NCBI GenBank assembly: GCA_001544595.2
Contig: FCOH02000005.1
Coordinates: forward strand, 298,496 to 362,495
Direction of reading: 5' to 3'
Source of the DNA: Caballeronia peredens
GTDB taxonomy: Bacteria; Pseudomonadota; Gammaproteobacteria; Burkholderiales; Burkholderiaceae
DNA: 64,000 nt
In this document: positions 7,691-16,944 of the stretch, in pieces
Numbering within the stretch: the stretch's first letter is position 1
Layout: each line of letters opens with the position of its first letter
Translations under genes and position numbers: made by a program
Notes under the pieces: model-generated
Seen by the model: only the letters and a program-made list of their open reading frames with translations
Database searches by the model: none
What the model was told of the DNA's origin: nothing

Positions 7691-9367
7691 TCACCAGCTT
7701 CTGAAGCGCGCCGGCGGCGCGTAGAGCCCGCCCGACCACGCGACCAGATCGTCGATGCTGCGCGCCGCCAGCAGCGAGCGCTTCGCTTCGCCGCGCCGCA
7801 CGCCGAGGTCTTCCGGATACGCGACGATCCCGCGCCGCCGCAGTTCCGCCGACTTCGCCGGATCGGCGCGCATGCCGATCGGCGTCACGCCCGCGACCGC
7901 CGCGAGCGCCGCGCGCCGTTCGTCGACGCCTTCGGCCGCATGCAGATACGCAATGCCTTCTTCCGTCACGACGTGCGTGACGTCGTCGCCGTAGATCATC
8001 ACCGGCGCGATCGGCATGCCGCTCTTCTCGCCGACGGCGATCGCATCCAGCGCATCGACGATGGTCGGTTCGCCGCCTTTCTTGTAGGTCTCGGCGGTCT
8101 GCACGACGAGCTTGTGGCCGCGCGCGATCTTCGGGTTCGGGCCGTCGTCCTTCAGCAGCTTGAGCCACGCCTCGCTCGAATGACGCCGGCCGCGCGGATC
8201 GTGGCCCATGTTGGGCGCGCCGCCGAAGCCCGCGAGTCGCCCGAGCGTGACCGTCGACGAATTCGCGTCGGCGTCCATCTGCAAGGTCGAGCCGATGAAC
8301 AGATCGACGCCGTATTGCCCGGCCAGTTGGCAGAACACGCGGTTCGAGCGCAGGCTGCCGTCGCGGCCGGTGAAGAACACGTCCGAGCGCGCCGCGATGT
8401 AGTCCTCCATGCCGACTTCGCTGCCGAAGCAATGCACGCTCTGCACCCAGCCGGATTCGATCGCGGGAATGAGCGTCGGGTGCGGATTGAGCGCCCAGTT
8501 CGTGCAGATCTTGCCTTTCAGGCCGAGCGCTTCGCCGTAAGTCGGCAGAAGCAGTTCGATCGCCGCCGTATCGAAGCCGATGCCGTGATTGAGCGACGTC
8601 ACGCCGTAGCGCTCGTAAATGCCGCGAATGGTCATCATCGCCATGAGAATCTGCAGCTCGCCGATATGACGCGGATCGCGCGTGAAGAGCGGCTCGACCG
8701 CGAACGGGCGATCCGCCTTGACGACGACATCGATCCACGAACCGGGAATATCGACGCGCGGCAGTTCGTCGACGATCTCGTCGACCTGCGCCACCACGAT
8801 GCCATGCCGGAACGCGGTGGCCTCGACGATCGTCGGCGTGTCCTCGGTGTTCGCGCCCGTATAGAGATTGCCGTGCCGGTCCGCCTGCACCGCGCACACG
8901 AGCGCCACCTGCGGCGTGAGATCGATGAACATGCGCGCATACAGTTCGATGTACGTATAGATCGCGCCGATCTCCAGCAGGCCGTCTTCGAGCAGTTGGG
9001 CGACACGCAGGCTTTGCGGCCCGGCGAACGCGAAATCGACCTTGCGCGCGATGCCTTGCTCGAACAGCGCGAGATGCTCGGGCCGGCTGATGCTCGAAAT
9101 CAGCAGATGCACGTCATGCACGCGCTGCGGATCGAGTTTCGCGAAGGCGCGCGAGAGAAAGTCGGCCTGCTTCTGGTTGTTGCCTTCGAGCGCGACGCGG
9201 TCGCCGCTTGCGATCAGCGCGCTCAACGCATCGACGATGCGCGCGGAATCGAGCACGGCGCCGTCGAGCCACGGCTCGATCAGCTTAAGACGCCGCGCTT
9301 TTTCCTGCGCGCGCGTGTTCCAGTTGCGGGTGGCGGCGAGCGCGCCGGCGGGTGTGGACGAGTTCAT
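7691..9367 (-). CDS. mdcA: Malonate decarboxylase alpha subunit (acetyl-ACP:malonate ACP transferase)
   Basis: The 558-residue product is the alpha subunit. It exchanges acetyl for malonyl on the MdcC arm, the step that regenerates the substrate-loaded carrier. It belongs to the CoA-transferase superfamily. Visible features are the N-terminal RNWNTRAQEKARRL, the middle EDTPTIVEATAFRHG, LNHGIGFDTAAIELLLPT, and GRLAGFGGAPNMGHDPRGRR. The length agrees with family members of about 550 residues. Its ATG overlaps the stop of the upstream GntR gene (ATGA at 9367-9364), so regulator and enzyme genes share one transcript. Confidence 0.95.
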   Translation of the reverse strand: MNSSTPAGALAATRNWNTRAQEKARRLKLIEPWLDGAVLDSARIVDALSALIASGDRVALEGNNQKQADFLSRAFAKLDPQRVHDVHLLISSISRPEHLALFEQGIARKVDFAFAGPQSLRVAQLLEDGLLEIGAIYTYIELYARMFIDLTPQVALVCAVQADRHGNLYTGANTEDTPTIVEATAFRHGIVVAQVDEIVDELPRVDIPGSWIDVVVKADRPFAVEPLFTRDPRHIGELQILMAMMTIRGIYERYGVTSLNHGIGFDTAAIELLLPTYGEALGLKGKICTNWALNPHPTLIPAIESGWVQSVHCFGSEVGMEDYIAARSDVFFTGRDGSLRSNRVFCQLAGQYGVDLFIGSTLQMDADANSSTVTLGRLAGFGGAPNMGHDPRGRRHSSEAWLKLLKDDGPNPKIARGHKLVVQTAETYKKGGEPTIVDALDAIAVGEKSGMPIAPVMIYGDDVTHVVTEEGIAYLHAAEGVDERRAALAAVAGVTPIGMRADPAKSAELRRRGIVAYPEDLGVRRGEAKRSLLAARSIDDLVAWSGGLYAPPARFRSW

Positions 9368-10167
9368 CGGTCTGCCTGTGAGGAAGTCGCTGGGGTCGTG
9401 CGGGAAGATGCGGAAGCGGACGCGCGCGGGCGGCGTTTCTTCTTGACGTGGCTTGCCTGGGCGAGCGCCTGCGCATCGGCGAGAAAGCGGTGGATCAGGT
9501 CGCCCGTCGCGAGCAGATGACGCGCGACGAGCGTCTGCGCACGTTCGATATCGCGCGCGACGAGTGCATCGAAGATCGCGCGATGCTCGGCATCGGACGA
9601 ATCCTTGTGGATCGGCAGCCCGAGCTTGAGACGCAGATAACGTTCGCCGCGGCGATGCATCTGGCCGATCAGGTCCATCAGATGCGGCCGGTTCGCGGGC
9701 GCGTAGAGGCTCATGTGGAACTGTTCGTTGCGCACGACATAGAGCGCCTGATCCGACTCGTTTTCGGCGGCTTCGAGGAGACGTTTGGCATCGGCGAGCG
9801 TCTCGGGCGTGTGGTGCCCGATCGCGATGCCGATCGCGAGACTCTCGAGCGACGCGCGGATCTCGTAGATCTCGCGCGCCTCGTCGGCCGACTGCAGGCT
9901 GACGGCCGCGCCGCGATTCGGCTCGATCGTCACCCAGCCTTCGCTTTCCAGTTGCCGGAAGGCTTCGCGCACGGGAATCGCGGACACCGAGAATTGCCGC
10001 GCGATCGCGTCCTGGCGCAGCGGCTCGCCCGGAAGCAGCGAGCCCTCGACGATCGCGGCACGCAGCGCATCCGCAATGAAGCGCGACGTGCTCTGGCGCG
10101 GTTCGAACTGCGCGTCGCGGAATGAAACCGGATTCGGAGATCCGGGAGCAGGGAGATCGGTCGACAT
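9364..10167 (-). CDS. GntR-family (FCD-type) regulator of the malonate operon
   Basis: The 267-residue product has an N-terminal winged helix (residues about 25-95, including RQDAIARQFSVSAIPVREAFRQLESEGWV) and a C-terminal all-helical FCD ligand domain with the metal-binding pattern spread over EIRASLESLA, NEQFHMSLY and DAEHRAIFDAL. The C-terminal tail is basic, then Ser/Thr/Ala-rich. It is the first gene of the mdc transcript and is divergent from the permease, so it probably binds between them and responds to malonate or a derivative. Many mdc operons use a LysR regulator (MdcR) instead; use of a GntR member is known from other malonate systems. Start ATG at 10167 is chosen; an upstream extension to 10269 crosses the AT-rich promoter. 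Confidence 0.9.
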   Translation of the reverse strand: MSTDLPAPGSPNPVSFRDAQFEPRQSTSRFIADALRAAIVEGSLLPGEPLRQDAIARQFSVSAIPVREAFRQLESEGWVTIEPNRGAAVSLQSADEAREIYEIRASLESLAIGIAIGHHTPETLADAKRLLEAAENESDQALYVVRNEQFHMSLYAPANRPHLMDLIGQMHRRGERYLRLKLGLPIHKDSSDAEHRAIFDALVARDIERAQTLVARHLLATGDLIHRFLADAQALAQASHVKKKRRPRASASASSRTTPATSSQADR

Positions 10168-10187
10168 GGCTAGGTGAAAGTGCGGAC

Positions 10188-10221
10188 TTGTCGTGTGGTG
10201 ATGTTCAAATATTATATATAA
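10188..10221. promoter_or_regulatory. Divergent promoter/operator region between mdc operon and MFS permease
   Basis: An AT-rich core stands out in GC-rich surroundings. On the plus strand TTGTCG (10188-10193), 16 bases and TATTAT (10210-10215) make a promoter toward the permease. On the minus strand TATAAT lies at 10216-10211, pointing at the GntR-mdc genes. Both -10 elements overlap the palindrome TTATATATAA (10212-10221), a possible operator that would control both directions. The promoter reading is an inference from consensus only. Confidence 0.5.
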
Positions 10222-10305
10222 AAATGCACACGGAACCCCGGTGCTTTCCCTAGACGCCATAACAAACATTTTTAACGCGTGCGTCGTTAATTTCTCTGGA
10301 GAGAC

Positions 10306-11625
10306 ATGGCCATGCCGACAACGCTAGATCGTCAGATAAGCGCCACGCGCGCCACGAAGACACCGCTCAACCGGTCGCAGATCACAGGGTTCTGGGGCGC
10401 GTGGGCCGGCTGGACGCTCGACGGGATGGATTCGTTCATCTACGCGCTCGTGCTCGCGCCGGCGCTCACCGAACTGCTGCCGCGCTCAGGTTACGCCGCG
10501 ACGCCGGCGAACGTCGGGCTGGCGGGATCGATTCTGTTCGCGCTCTTTCTGGTCGGGTGGGGGCTGTCCTTTATCTGGGGACCGCTCGCCGACCGCTTCG
10601 GGCGCACCAAGGTGCTGGCCGCGACCATCTTCACGTTCGCGATCTTCACCGGGCTCGCCGCGACCGCGCATTCGGTGTGGGAGCTCGGCATCTATCGCTT
10701 TTTCGCGGGTGTGGGCATCGGCGGGGAGTGGGCGCTGGCCGGCACGTATGTCGCGGAGGCGTGGCCGGAGGATCGCCGCAAGATGGGCGCGGGCTATTTG
10801 CAGACCGGTTACTACGCCGGCTTCTTTCTGGCCGCCGCGCTGAACTACACGATCGGCGCCGCGTTCGGCTGGCGCGCGATGTTCCTGGTCGGCCTGTTCC
10901 CGGTCGTTGTGTCGATTCTCGTGCTCATGCGCGTCAAGGAAACCGACAAGTGGGAGCGCGCCGAAGCCGTCACGCCGCACGTGAAGCACGAGAGTTCGCT
11001 GAAAACCATCTTCAACGCGCAGTATCGCAAGCGCACGGTCGTCGCGGCGGTGCTGCTGACGGTGGCGATCATCGGCTTGTGGGCGGGCGCGGTGTATGAA
11101 CCGTCCGCGGTGATCCAGCTCGCGACGAAGGCGGGCATGGACAAGCACGACGCGGCGCGCATGGCCTCGATCGCGACGGGGCTGCTGTCGATCGGCACCA
11201 TCATCGGCTGTCTCGCGCTGCCGCCGATGGCCGAGAAAATCGGCCGCAGGAAGACGCTCGCGGTGTATTTCGTCGGCATGGCAGCGTCGATCGCGCTCGC
11301 TTTCGGCTGGGCGTTCTATCTGCCGAACGGGCTCGTGCCGTTCATCGCGCTGCTCGTCGTGCTGGGCTTTTTCGGCGGCAATTTCGCGTTGTTCTCGCTG
11401 TGGCTGCCCGAGCAGTTCGAGACCCGCGTGCGCGCGACGGCGTTCGCGTTCTGCACGTCGGTCGGGCGTTTTGTCGGCGCGATCGTGAACTTCGGCATCG
11501 GCGCGATGGTGCTCAACATGAAGACGCTCGGCGTGCCGATCGCGCTCACGGCGATCGTGTTCCTCGTCGGCCTCGCGGTGATTCCGCTCGCGCCGGAAAC
11601 CCGGGGGCAGGAACTGCCGAACTGA
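10306..11625 (+). CDS. MFS permease, likely malonate or related carboxylate importer
   Basis: The 439-residue product is a 12-helix major facilitator. The first loop motif is GPLADRFGRTK (residues about 92-102), the N-terminal half has a GVGIGGEWALAGTYVAE segment typical of the sialate/lactate/aromatic-acid symporter group, and the second half repeats the loop motif as MAEKIGRRKT. It is divergent from the malonate decarboxylase operon, which lacks mdcL/mdcM or mdcF transporter genes, so it probably supplies malonate; the substrate is inferred from position only. GGAGAGA precedes ATG codons at 10306 and 10312; the second has the more normal spacing. A terminator follows at 11647. Confidence 0.85.
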   Translation: MAMPTTLDRQISATRATKTPLNRSQITGFWGAWAGWTLDGMDSFIYALVLAPALTELLPRSGYAATPANVGLAGSILFALFLVGWGLSFIWGPLADRFGRTKVLAATIFTFAIFTGLAATAHSVWELGIYRFFAGVGIGGEWALAGTYVAEAWPEDRRKMGAGYLQTGYYAGFFLAAALNYTIGAAFGWRAMFLVGLFPVVVSILVLMRVKETDKWERAEAVTPHVKHESSLKTIFNAQYRKRTVVAAVLLTVAIIGLWAGAVYEPSAVIQLATKAGMDKHDAARMASIATGLLSIGTIIGCLALPPMAEKIGRRKTLAVYFVGMAASIALAFGWAFYLPNGLVPFIALLVVLGFFGGNFALFSLWLPEQFETRVRATAFAFCTSVGRFVGAIVNFGIGAMVLNMKTLGVPIALTAIVFLVGLAVIPLAPETRGQELPN

Positions 11626-11646
11626 GTCGCATCGCGAGTCGTGCTG

Positions 11647-11682
11647 ACGGCGGTCTCCGGGTTCCGGAGACCGCCGTTTTTT
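11647..11682 (+). terminator. Intrinsic terminator after MFS permease
   Basis: A perfect 14-bp stem (11647-11660 with 11664-11677) has a 3-base loop and is followed by a run of six T. Confidence 0.92.
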
Positions 11683-11812
11683 ACGTGTGAGGCCTTACTT
11701 TTCGTAATCTTTTCGACGGTAATAGGAGGTTACCAAGTCGAACACTTGTCGCCGCATCCGTCCGATATAGTCCCGTCAACACAACACATATCCCATCGAG
11801 GTGGGCTTCACA

Positions 11813-12169
11813 ATGAACAAGGTTTCGAAGGCTTCCGCGCTGGCTGGCGCCGTCCTGATCGGCGGTCTGACGTTGTCCGGCGCGGCCATGGCGGGAGTGT
11901 CCGTGGGCGTGAACATCGGGGTGCCCGCGCCTGTGTACGTCGCGCCGGCGCCGGTTTATGCGCCGCCTCCGCCGCCCGTCGTGTACGCGCCGCCTCCGCC
12001 GCCGGTCTACGCTGCGCCAGCCATCGTGATCGGCTGGCATGGCGATCGTTACTGGGACGGCCGCCGCTACTGGAATCACGACGACTACTATCGCTACCAC
12101 GGCAACGGTCACGCATACGGCCACGATCACGGGGATCATGGGGATCACGGCCATCACGGCTGGCACTGA
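11813..12169 (+). CDS. Secreted Pro-rich / His-rich protein, copy 1
   Basis: The 118-residue product has a clear signal peptide (MNKVSKASALAGAVLIGGLTL..., ending AAMA). The mature chain starts GVSVGVNIGVPAPVYVAPAP, continues with PAPVYAPPPPPVVYAPPPPP-type repeats, then a conserved block IGWHGDRYWDGRRYWNHDDY, and ends in a His/Gly/Asp-rich tail (HGNGHAYGHDHGDHGDHGHH) that could bind divalent metals. The function is unknown; it resembles small proline-rich periplasmic or surface proteins common in Burkholderiaceae. It is about 60% like the gene at 12437 in its first 80 mature residues. A GAGGTG sequence lies about 10 bases before the ATG. Its own terminator follows. Confidence 0.85.
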   Translation: MNKVSKASALAGAVLIGGLTLSGAAMAGVSVGVNIGVPAPVYVAPAPVYAPPPPPVVYAPPPPPVYAAPAIVIGWHGDRYWDGRRYWNHDDYYRYHGNGHAYGHDHGDHGDHGHHGWH

Positions 12170-12198
12170 TCGATTCATGACGCGCGCGGCGCTTTTGC

Positions 12199-12226
12199 AA
12201 AAGCCACCTCGAGCGGGTGGCTTTTT
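12199..12226 (+). terminator. Intrinsic terminator after copy 1
   Basis: Stem AAAAGCCACC (12199-12208) pairs with 12216-12225 around a 7-base loop, with a T-run at the end. Confidence 0.88.
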
Positions 12227-12436
12227 CGTTTCGACGCGATGCGCCGGCAAGGTGGATTTGCCGGATTCGAAAACTTTCGAAGCAGTTCACACCTCGACGC
12301 AATGTAACAAAAGGTAAGGTTTCTCCTGACATTACGCCGTAGCGCGCAGAAACTTACAAAACTGAAATATCGCGCTGAAAGCCTTCCGTTATATTTCGTC
12401 GCAAGCGAACAAGTCGAAGAGCGAGGTCGGTTGCAT

Positions 12437-12817
12437 ATGAAGATGAATATCTCGGGAAGCGTTCTGGCAGGCGTATTGGCCGTCGCGGCATGGGGCGCGG
12501 CGAGCGTCGCGCGCGCCGACGTGCACGTGGGCGTCAACATCGGCATTCCGGCGCCGGTGTATGTGGCGCCGTCGCCGGTGTACGCGCCGCCGCCGCCGCC
12601 GGTTGTCTATCAGCCCATGCCGGTGTACGCGCCGCCGGTCGTGATCGGCTGGCATGGCAACCGTTACTGGGATGGCCGCCGGTACTGGAGCCGGAACGAC
12701 TGGAACCGCTATCACGGATATGGCCGCGGGCCGCATCATGGTCCGCCGCCCGGACACGGTCACGGCAACGGCCATGGCAACGGTCACGGCCACGGCGGCC
12801 CGCACGGACGCCATTGA
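12437..12817 (+). CDS. Secreted Pro-rich / His-rich protein, copy 2
   Basis: The 126-residue product is a paralogue of the gene at 11813. It has a signal peptide ending in ARA, a mature start VHVGVNIGIPAPVYVAPSP, the Pro-rich repeat, the shared block IGWHGNRYWDGRRYWSRNDW, and a Gly/His tail (GHGHGNGHGNGHGHGG) that differs from copy 1 in lacking Asp. The ATG at 12437 is preferred over the in-frame TTG two codons earlier; a GAGG lies about 11 bases upstream. Conservation of the WHG-RYWDGRRYW block and divergence of the tail suggests that the block is the folded functional core. Role unknown; metal binding is inferred from the tail. Confidence 0.85.
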   Translation: MKMNISGSVLAGVLAVAAWGAASVARADVHVGVNIGIPAPVYVAPSPVYAPPPPPVVYQPMPVYAPPVVIGWHGNRYWDGRRYWSRNDWNRYHGYGRGPHHGPPPGHGHGNGHGNGHGHGGPHGRH

Positions 12818-12845
12818 GACGTGCTTCCGGAATGGCTCCGGCCAA

Positions 12846-12887
12846 GAAAAAAGCGCCGCTCACCTGAAGTGAGCGGCGCTTTTTTTC
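12846..12887. terminator. Bidirectional terminator between copy 2 and fabI
   Basis: Stem AGCGCCGCTCAC (12852-12863) pairs with 12869-12880 around a 5-base loop, flanked by A6 on the left and T7 on the right. It serves both converging genes. Confidence 0.93.
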
Positions 12888-12919
12888 GCCGACCGCAAGC
12901 GAGCGGTCGAAGCGGACAG

Positions 12920-13717
12920 TTATTCCGCGTCGCTGCCCATGCCGCCGACGACCGCGTGGAACCCGGCATCGACATGGACGACTTCCGCGCTCACGCCCGC
13001 CGACAGATCCGAGAGCAGAAACGCGGCCACATTGCCGACTTGCTCGATCGTCACGTTGCGCTTGAGCGGCGCGTTCTCTTCGACGAAATTCAAGATCTTG
13101 CCGAAGCCTTTGATGCCGCTCGCCGCGAGCGTCTTGATCGGGCCGGCGGAAATGGCATTGACGCGCACGCCCTTGCCGCCGAGCGACGGCGACGCCGCCA
13201 TGTAACGCACGCTCGCCTCCAGCGAGGCCTTCGCGAGACCCATCGTGTTGTAGTTCGGAAGCGCGCGCTCGGCGCCGAGATAGCTGAGCGTGAGCAGCGA
13301 CGAACCGTCGTTCAGCAGCGGCAGCGCCGCTTTGGCGAGCGCGGGGAAGCTGTACGCGGAGATGTCGTGCGCGATGCGGAAGTTCTCGCGCGTCATGCCG
13401 TCGAGAAAATCGCCCGCGATCGCCTCGCGCGGCGCGAAGCCGATGGAATGGACGAGCCCGTCGAGCGTGTTCCAGCGTTCCTTGAGCGACGCGAAGAGGG
13501 CGTCGATCTGGGCATCGTCGGCGACGTCGCAGGGATAGATCATGTCGCTGCCGAACTCGGTCGCGAACTCGGTGATGCGCTCCTTGAAGCGCTCGCCGAC
13601 ATACGTGAACGCCAGTTCCGCGCCTTCGCGCTTGCAGGCTTCGGCGATGCCGTACGCAATCGAGCGGTTCGACAGCAAGCCCGTCAGCAGAATTCGTTTT
13701 CCAGCGAGAAAGCCCAT
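12920..13717 (-). CDS. fabI: Enoyl-[acyl-carrier-protein] reductase (NADH)
   Basis: The 265-residue product performs the last reduction in each fatty acid elongation cycle. The Rossmann start is [20 protein letters not shown] with the FabI-type G-x5-S-I pattern, and the catalytic residues are Tyr146, Tyr156 and Lys163 (YNTMGLAK), at the same numbers as in E. coli FabI. This is the triclosan-sensitive type. AAGGAG precedes the ATG at 13717; the longer frame to 13813 has no such signal. The gene stands alone, divergent from yejA across 268 bases. Confidence 0.96.
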   Translation of the reverse strand: MGFLAGKRILLTGLLSNRSIAYGIAEACKREGAELAFTYVGERFKERITEFATEFGSDMIYPCDVADDAQIDALFASLKERWNTLDGLVHSIGFAPREAIAGDFLDGMTRENFRIAHDISAYSFPALAKAALPLLNDGSSLLTLSYLGAERALPNYNTMGLAKASLEASVRYMAASPSLGGKGVRVNAISAGPIKTLAASGIKGFGKILNFVEENAPLKRNVTIEQVGNVAAFLLSDLSAGVSAEVVHVDAGFHAVVGGMGSDAE

Positions 13718-13985
13718 GAATGCTCCTTCTTTGATGTCAATGTCGCGCGCGGGCGATGAGGCCGATGCCGCGCGTAGCGTGCGTCGCGCCATCGGCTCAG
13801 GTGCTGGCCCCAATGTGTGCCTAAATGCAAACCCTTAGGCCTCAAGCCGTACGGCGCGTGATTTTGGGTAGAATTCTCTCACAACGCAATGCCCCGCCAA
13901 GGATTCTCGCGGCGTTCGCTTCGGGCACGGCCCGGGTCATTCAACGCTTCAACCCCATTGCGCCAGGATTTGCGCCAAGAGGCAC

Positions 13986-15884
13986 ATGACGACTCGCACG
14001 ACGATCCGCTCATCCCGCGCCTCACGCACCTTTATCGGCAAACTCGCTGCATTTGCGTTCTCGCTTGCGCTGACCGGATCGATCGCCGGGTTCGCGAGCC
14101 CGGCCTACTCGGTCCATGCGATCGCGCAATACGGCGAGCCGAAGTATCGGGCGGATTTCAGGCACTTCGATTACGTCAACCCGGACGCGCCGCGCGACGG
14201 CACGCTCGTGCTCGCCAACCCGAACCGGCTCACGAGTTTTGACAAATTCAATCCGTTCACGCTGCGCGGCAATCCGGCGCCCGGCCTCTCGCTGATGTTC
14301 GAAAGCCTGACGACCGGCAGTTCCGACGAAGTCGCGACCGCGTACGGCCTGCTCGCCGACGACATCGCGGTGGCGCCCGACGGCCTGTCGGCCACGTTTC
14401 ACCTCAACCCGAAGGCGCGCTTTTCGAACGGCGATCCCGTCACCGCCGAGGACGTGAAGTTTTCCTTCGAGACGCTGAAAAGTCCGAAGGCCGCGCCGCA
14501 GTTCGCGGTGTATTTCGGGCAGATCGCGCGCGCGGTGGTCGTCGATCCGCTCACGATCCGCTTCGAATTCAAGACCGCGACGCGCGAAATGCCGTTGCTC
14601 GCGGGCGGCGTACCCGTGTTCTCGCGCAAGTGGGGCATGAAGCCGGACGGTACGCGCGTACCGTTCGATCAGATCGCGTTTCAGAAGCCGATCGGCAGCG
14701 GGCCGTATCTGATCGAACGGTTCGACAACGGCCGCACGATTTCATACCGGCGCAATCCGGACTACTGGGGCGCGTCGCTGCCGGTGCGCGCGGGCATGTT
14801 CAACTTCGCGCACATCGACTACAAGCTGTATTCCGACGCCACCGCGCGGCTCGAAGCGTTCAAGGCGGGCGAATACGACGTGCTCGTCGAGTACATCGCG
14901 CGAAGCTGGGTGCGGCGCGACATCGGCAAGCGCTTCGACAGCGGCGAACTCATCAAGCGCGAATTCCCGCAGCACAACGGCACGGGCATGCAGGGCTTCT
15001 TCATCAACACGCGGCGGCCGCTCTTCAAGGACGTGCGCGTGCGCCAGGCACTCGATCTCGCGCTCGATTTCGAATGGCTCAACCGGCAACTGTTCTTCAA
15101 TCAGTACAAGCGGATCGACAGTTTCTTCGTCAATACGGATCTGCAGGCGAAGGGCAAGCCCGGTGAAGGCGAACTCGCGATCCTGAATCCGTTGAAGCAG
15201 GATCTCGATCCGTCCGTGTTCGGCGAGATGCCGCGCCAGCCGGACACCAATCCGCCCGGCTCGCTGCGCGCGAATCTGATCGAGGCGCGCGAGCTGCTCG
15301 CGCAAGCGGGCTGGACGTATCGCGACGGCGCGCTGCGCAATGCGAAGGGCGAACCGTTTGTCTTCGAGATTCTCGACGATACCGGCGGCGGCGCGTCGAT
15401 GGAGCCGGTCGCGGCCGCGTTCGGGCGCAATCTGCAGAAGCTCGGCATCGCGATGACCTTTCGCACCGTGGATTTCGCGTTGATCCAGAAGCGCCTCGAC
15501 GCGTTCGACTTCGACATGACGAGCGTGCGCATGCCCGACGTGCAGGTGCCGGGCACCGAGCAGGTTTCGCGCTTCGGCAGCAAGTCTGCCGACGAGCAGG
15601 GTTCGGACAATCTCGCGGGCGTGAGGTCGCCGGCTGTCGACGCGATCCTGCAGAAGGTGATCTCGGCGCAGACGCGCGAGGAACTGGTCGACGCGACGCA
15701 CGCGCTCGATCGCGTGCTGATGAACGGCTACTATGTGGTGCCGCACTGGTACTCGGCCACGCATCGCGTGGCGTATCGCAACACGCTTGCACATCCGGCG
15801 ACCCTGCCGCTGTATTACGGCGCCGAGGAATGGATCATATCGACGTGGTGGGCCCGGCCTGCGCCCGCTCCCGCAGCGAACTGA
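13986..15884 (+). CDS. yejA: Periplasmic peptide-binding protein of ABC importer
   Basis: The 632-residue product is a family 5 extracellular solute-binding protein with an N-terminal signal peptide (residues 1-45 or so). The mature part begins with the YejA-type HAIAQYGEPKYRADFRHFDY and contains the PNPDAPRDG-like turn and the RNPDYWG motif shared by oligopeptide/nickel binding proteins. YejA delivers peptides, including peptide antibiotics of the microcin C type in enterobacteria, to the YejBE channel. AGAGG lies six bases before the ATG. The gene begins a four-gene operon with yejB, yejE and yejF. Confidence 0.88.
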   Translation: MTTRTTIRSSRASRTFIGKLAAFAFSLALTGSIAGFASPAYSVHAIAQYGEPKYRADFRHFDYVNPDAPRDGTLVLANPNRLTSFDKFNPFTLRGNPAPGLSLMFESLTTGSSDEVATAYGLLADDIAVAPDGLSATFHLNPKARFSNGDPVTAEDVKFSFETLKSPKAAPQFAVYFGQIARAVVVDPLTIRFEFKTATREMPLLAGGVPVFSRKWGMKPDGTRVPFDQIAFQKPIGSGPYLIERFDNGRTISYRRNPDYWGASLPVRAGMFNFAHIDYKLYSDATARLEAFKAGEYDVLVEYIARSWVRRDIGKRFDSGELIKREFPQHNGTGMQGFFINTRRPLFKDVRVRQALDLALDFEWLNRQLFFNQYKRIDSFFVNTDLQAKGKPGEGELAILNPLKQDLDPSVFGEMPRQPDTNPPGSLRANLIEARELLAQAGWTYRDGALRNAKGEPFVFEILDDTGGGASMEPVAAAFGRNLQKLGIAMTFRTVDFALIQKRLDAFDFDMTSVRMPDVQVPGTEQVSRFGSKSADEQGSDNLAGVRSPAVDAILQKVISAQTREELVDATHALDRVLMNGYYVVPHWYSATHRVAYRNTLAHPATLPLYYGAEEWIISTWWARPAPAPAAN

Positions 15885-15899
15885 CGAGGACGTCGAGCC

Positions 15900-16943
15900 A
15901 TGTGGAGCTACATTCTCAAGCGCATTCTCCTGATGATCCCGACGCTCGTCGGCGTGCTGACGCTCACCTTCGTCGTGATCCAGTTCGTGCCGGGCGGTCC
16001 GGTCGAGCAGGCAGTGCACGATCTGCGGCGCGGTCAGTCGGAAGGCGGGGGCGGCGGTTTCGGATTGCGCACGCATAGCGGCGTCGATGCGCAGCAGGTC
16101 GCGCAACTGAAGGCGCTGTACGGTTTCGACAAGCCGCCGCTCGAACGCTATGTCTCGATGCTCGGCAAGTTCGCGCGCTTCGATCTCGGCGACAGTTACT
16201 TCAGGCATCAGAGCGTATGGTCGCTGATCGTGTCGAAGCTGCCGGTGTCGATCAGCATCGGCTTGTGGACATTCTTCATCACGTATCTGATATCGGTGCC
16301 GCTCGGCATCGCGAAGGCGGTGAAGAACGGCTCGAAGTTCGATGTCGCGACGAGTCTCGTCGTGCTCGTCGGTTTCGCGATTCCCGGCTTCGTGCTGGGC
16401 GTGCTGCTGCTCGTGCTGTTCGGCGGCGGGTCGTTCTGGCAACTGTTCCCGTTGCGCAATCTCACCTCCGACAACTGGGCGACGCTCTCGCTCGGCGGCA
16501 AGATTCTCGATTATCTGTGGCACATCACGTTGCCGGTGGCGGCGTCGGTCGTCGGCAGCTTCGCCATCATCACGATGCTCACGAAGAACGCCTTCCTCGA
16601 CGAAATCCGCAAGCAGTACGTGCTGACCGCGCGCGCCAAAGGTCTTTCGGAGCGGCGCGTGCTCTGGAAGCACGTGTTCCGCAATGCGCTGCTGCCGCTG
16701 ATCGTCGGTTTTCCGGCGGCGTTCATCGGCGCGTTCTTCACGGGCAGCCTGCTGATCGAAACGCTCTTTTCGCTCGACGGGCTCGGGCTGCTCTCGTATG
16801 AATCCGTCGTGCGGCGCGACTATCCGGTCGTGCTCGGCACGCTCTATCTCTTTACGCTGATCGGGCTCGCGACGAAGCTCGTCTCGGACCTCTGCTACGT
16901 CTGGGTCGATCCGCGCATTCAATTCGAACAACTGGAGCGCTGA
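15900..16943 (+). CDS. yejB: ABC peptide importer permease YejB
   Basis: The 347-residue inner-membrane permease has six predicted helices. It starts with MWSYILKRILLMIPTLVGVL, typical of the DppB/OppB group, has a Gly-rich insertion after the first helix (residues about 45-60), and carries the permease signature near DEIRKQYVLTARAKGLSERRVLWKHVFRNAL (residues about 235-265), where the EAA loop contacts the ATPase. The insertion of about 35 residues between helix 1 and helix 2 is a YejB trait. It follows yejA by 15 bases. Confidence 0.9.
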   Translation: MWSYILKRILLMIPTLVGVLTLTFVVIQFVPGGPVEQAVHDLRRGQSEGGGGGFGLRTHSGVDAQQVAQLKALYGFDKPPLERYVSMLGKFARFDLGDSYFRHQSVWSLIVSKLPVSISIGLWTFFITYLISVPLGIAKAVKNGSKFDVATSLVVLVGFAIPGFVLGVLLLVLFGGGSFWQLFPLRNLTSDNWATLSLGGKILDYLWHITLPVAASVVGSFAIITMLTKNAFLDEIRKQYVLTARAKGLSERRVLWKHVFRNALLPLIVGFPAAFIGAFFTGSLLIETLFSLDGLGLLSYESVVRRDYPVVLGTLYLFTLIGLATKLVSDLCYVWVDPRIQFEQLER

Positions 16944-16944
16944 C

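Noticed and set aside
7685..9520. Long plus-strand frame (611 codons) antisense to mdcA
   Set aside because: Composition is typical of a shadow of a GC-rich gene; mdcA has full family similarity.
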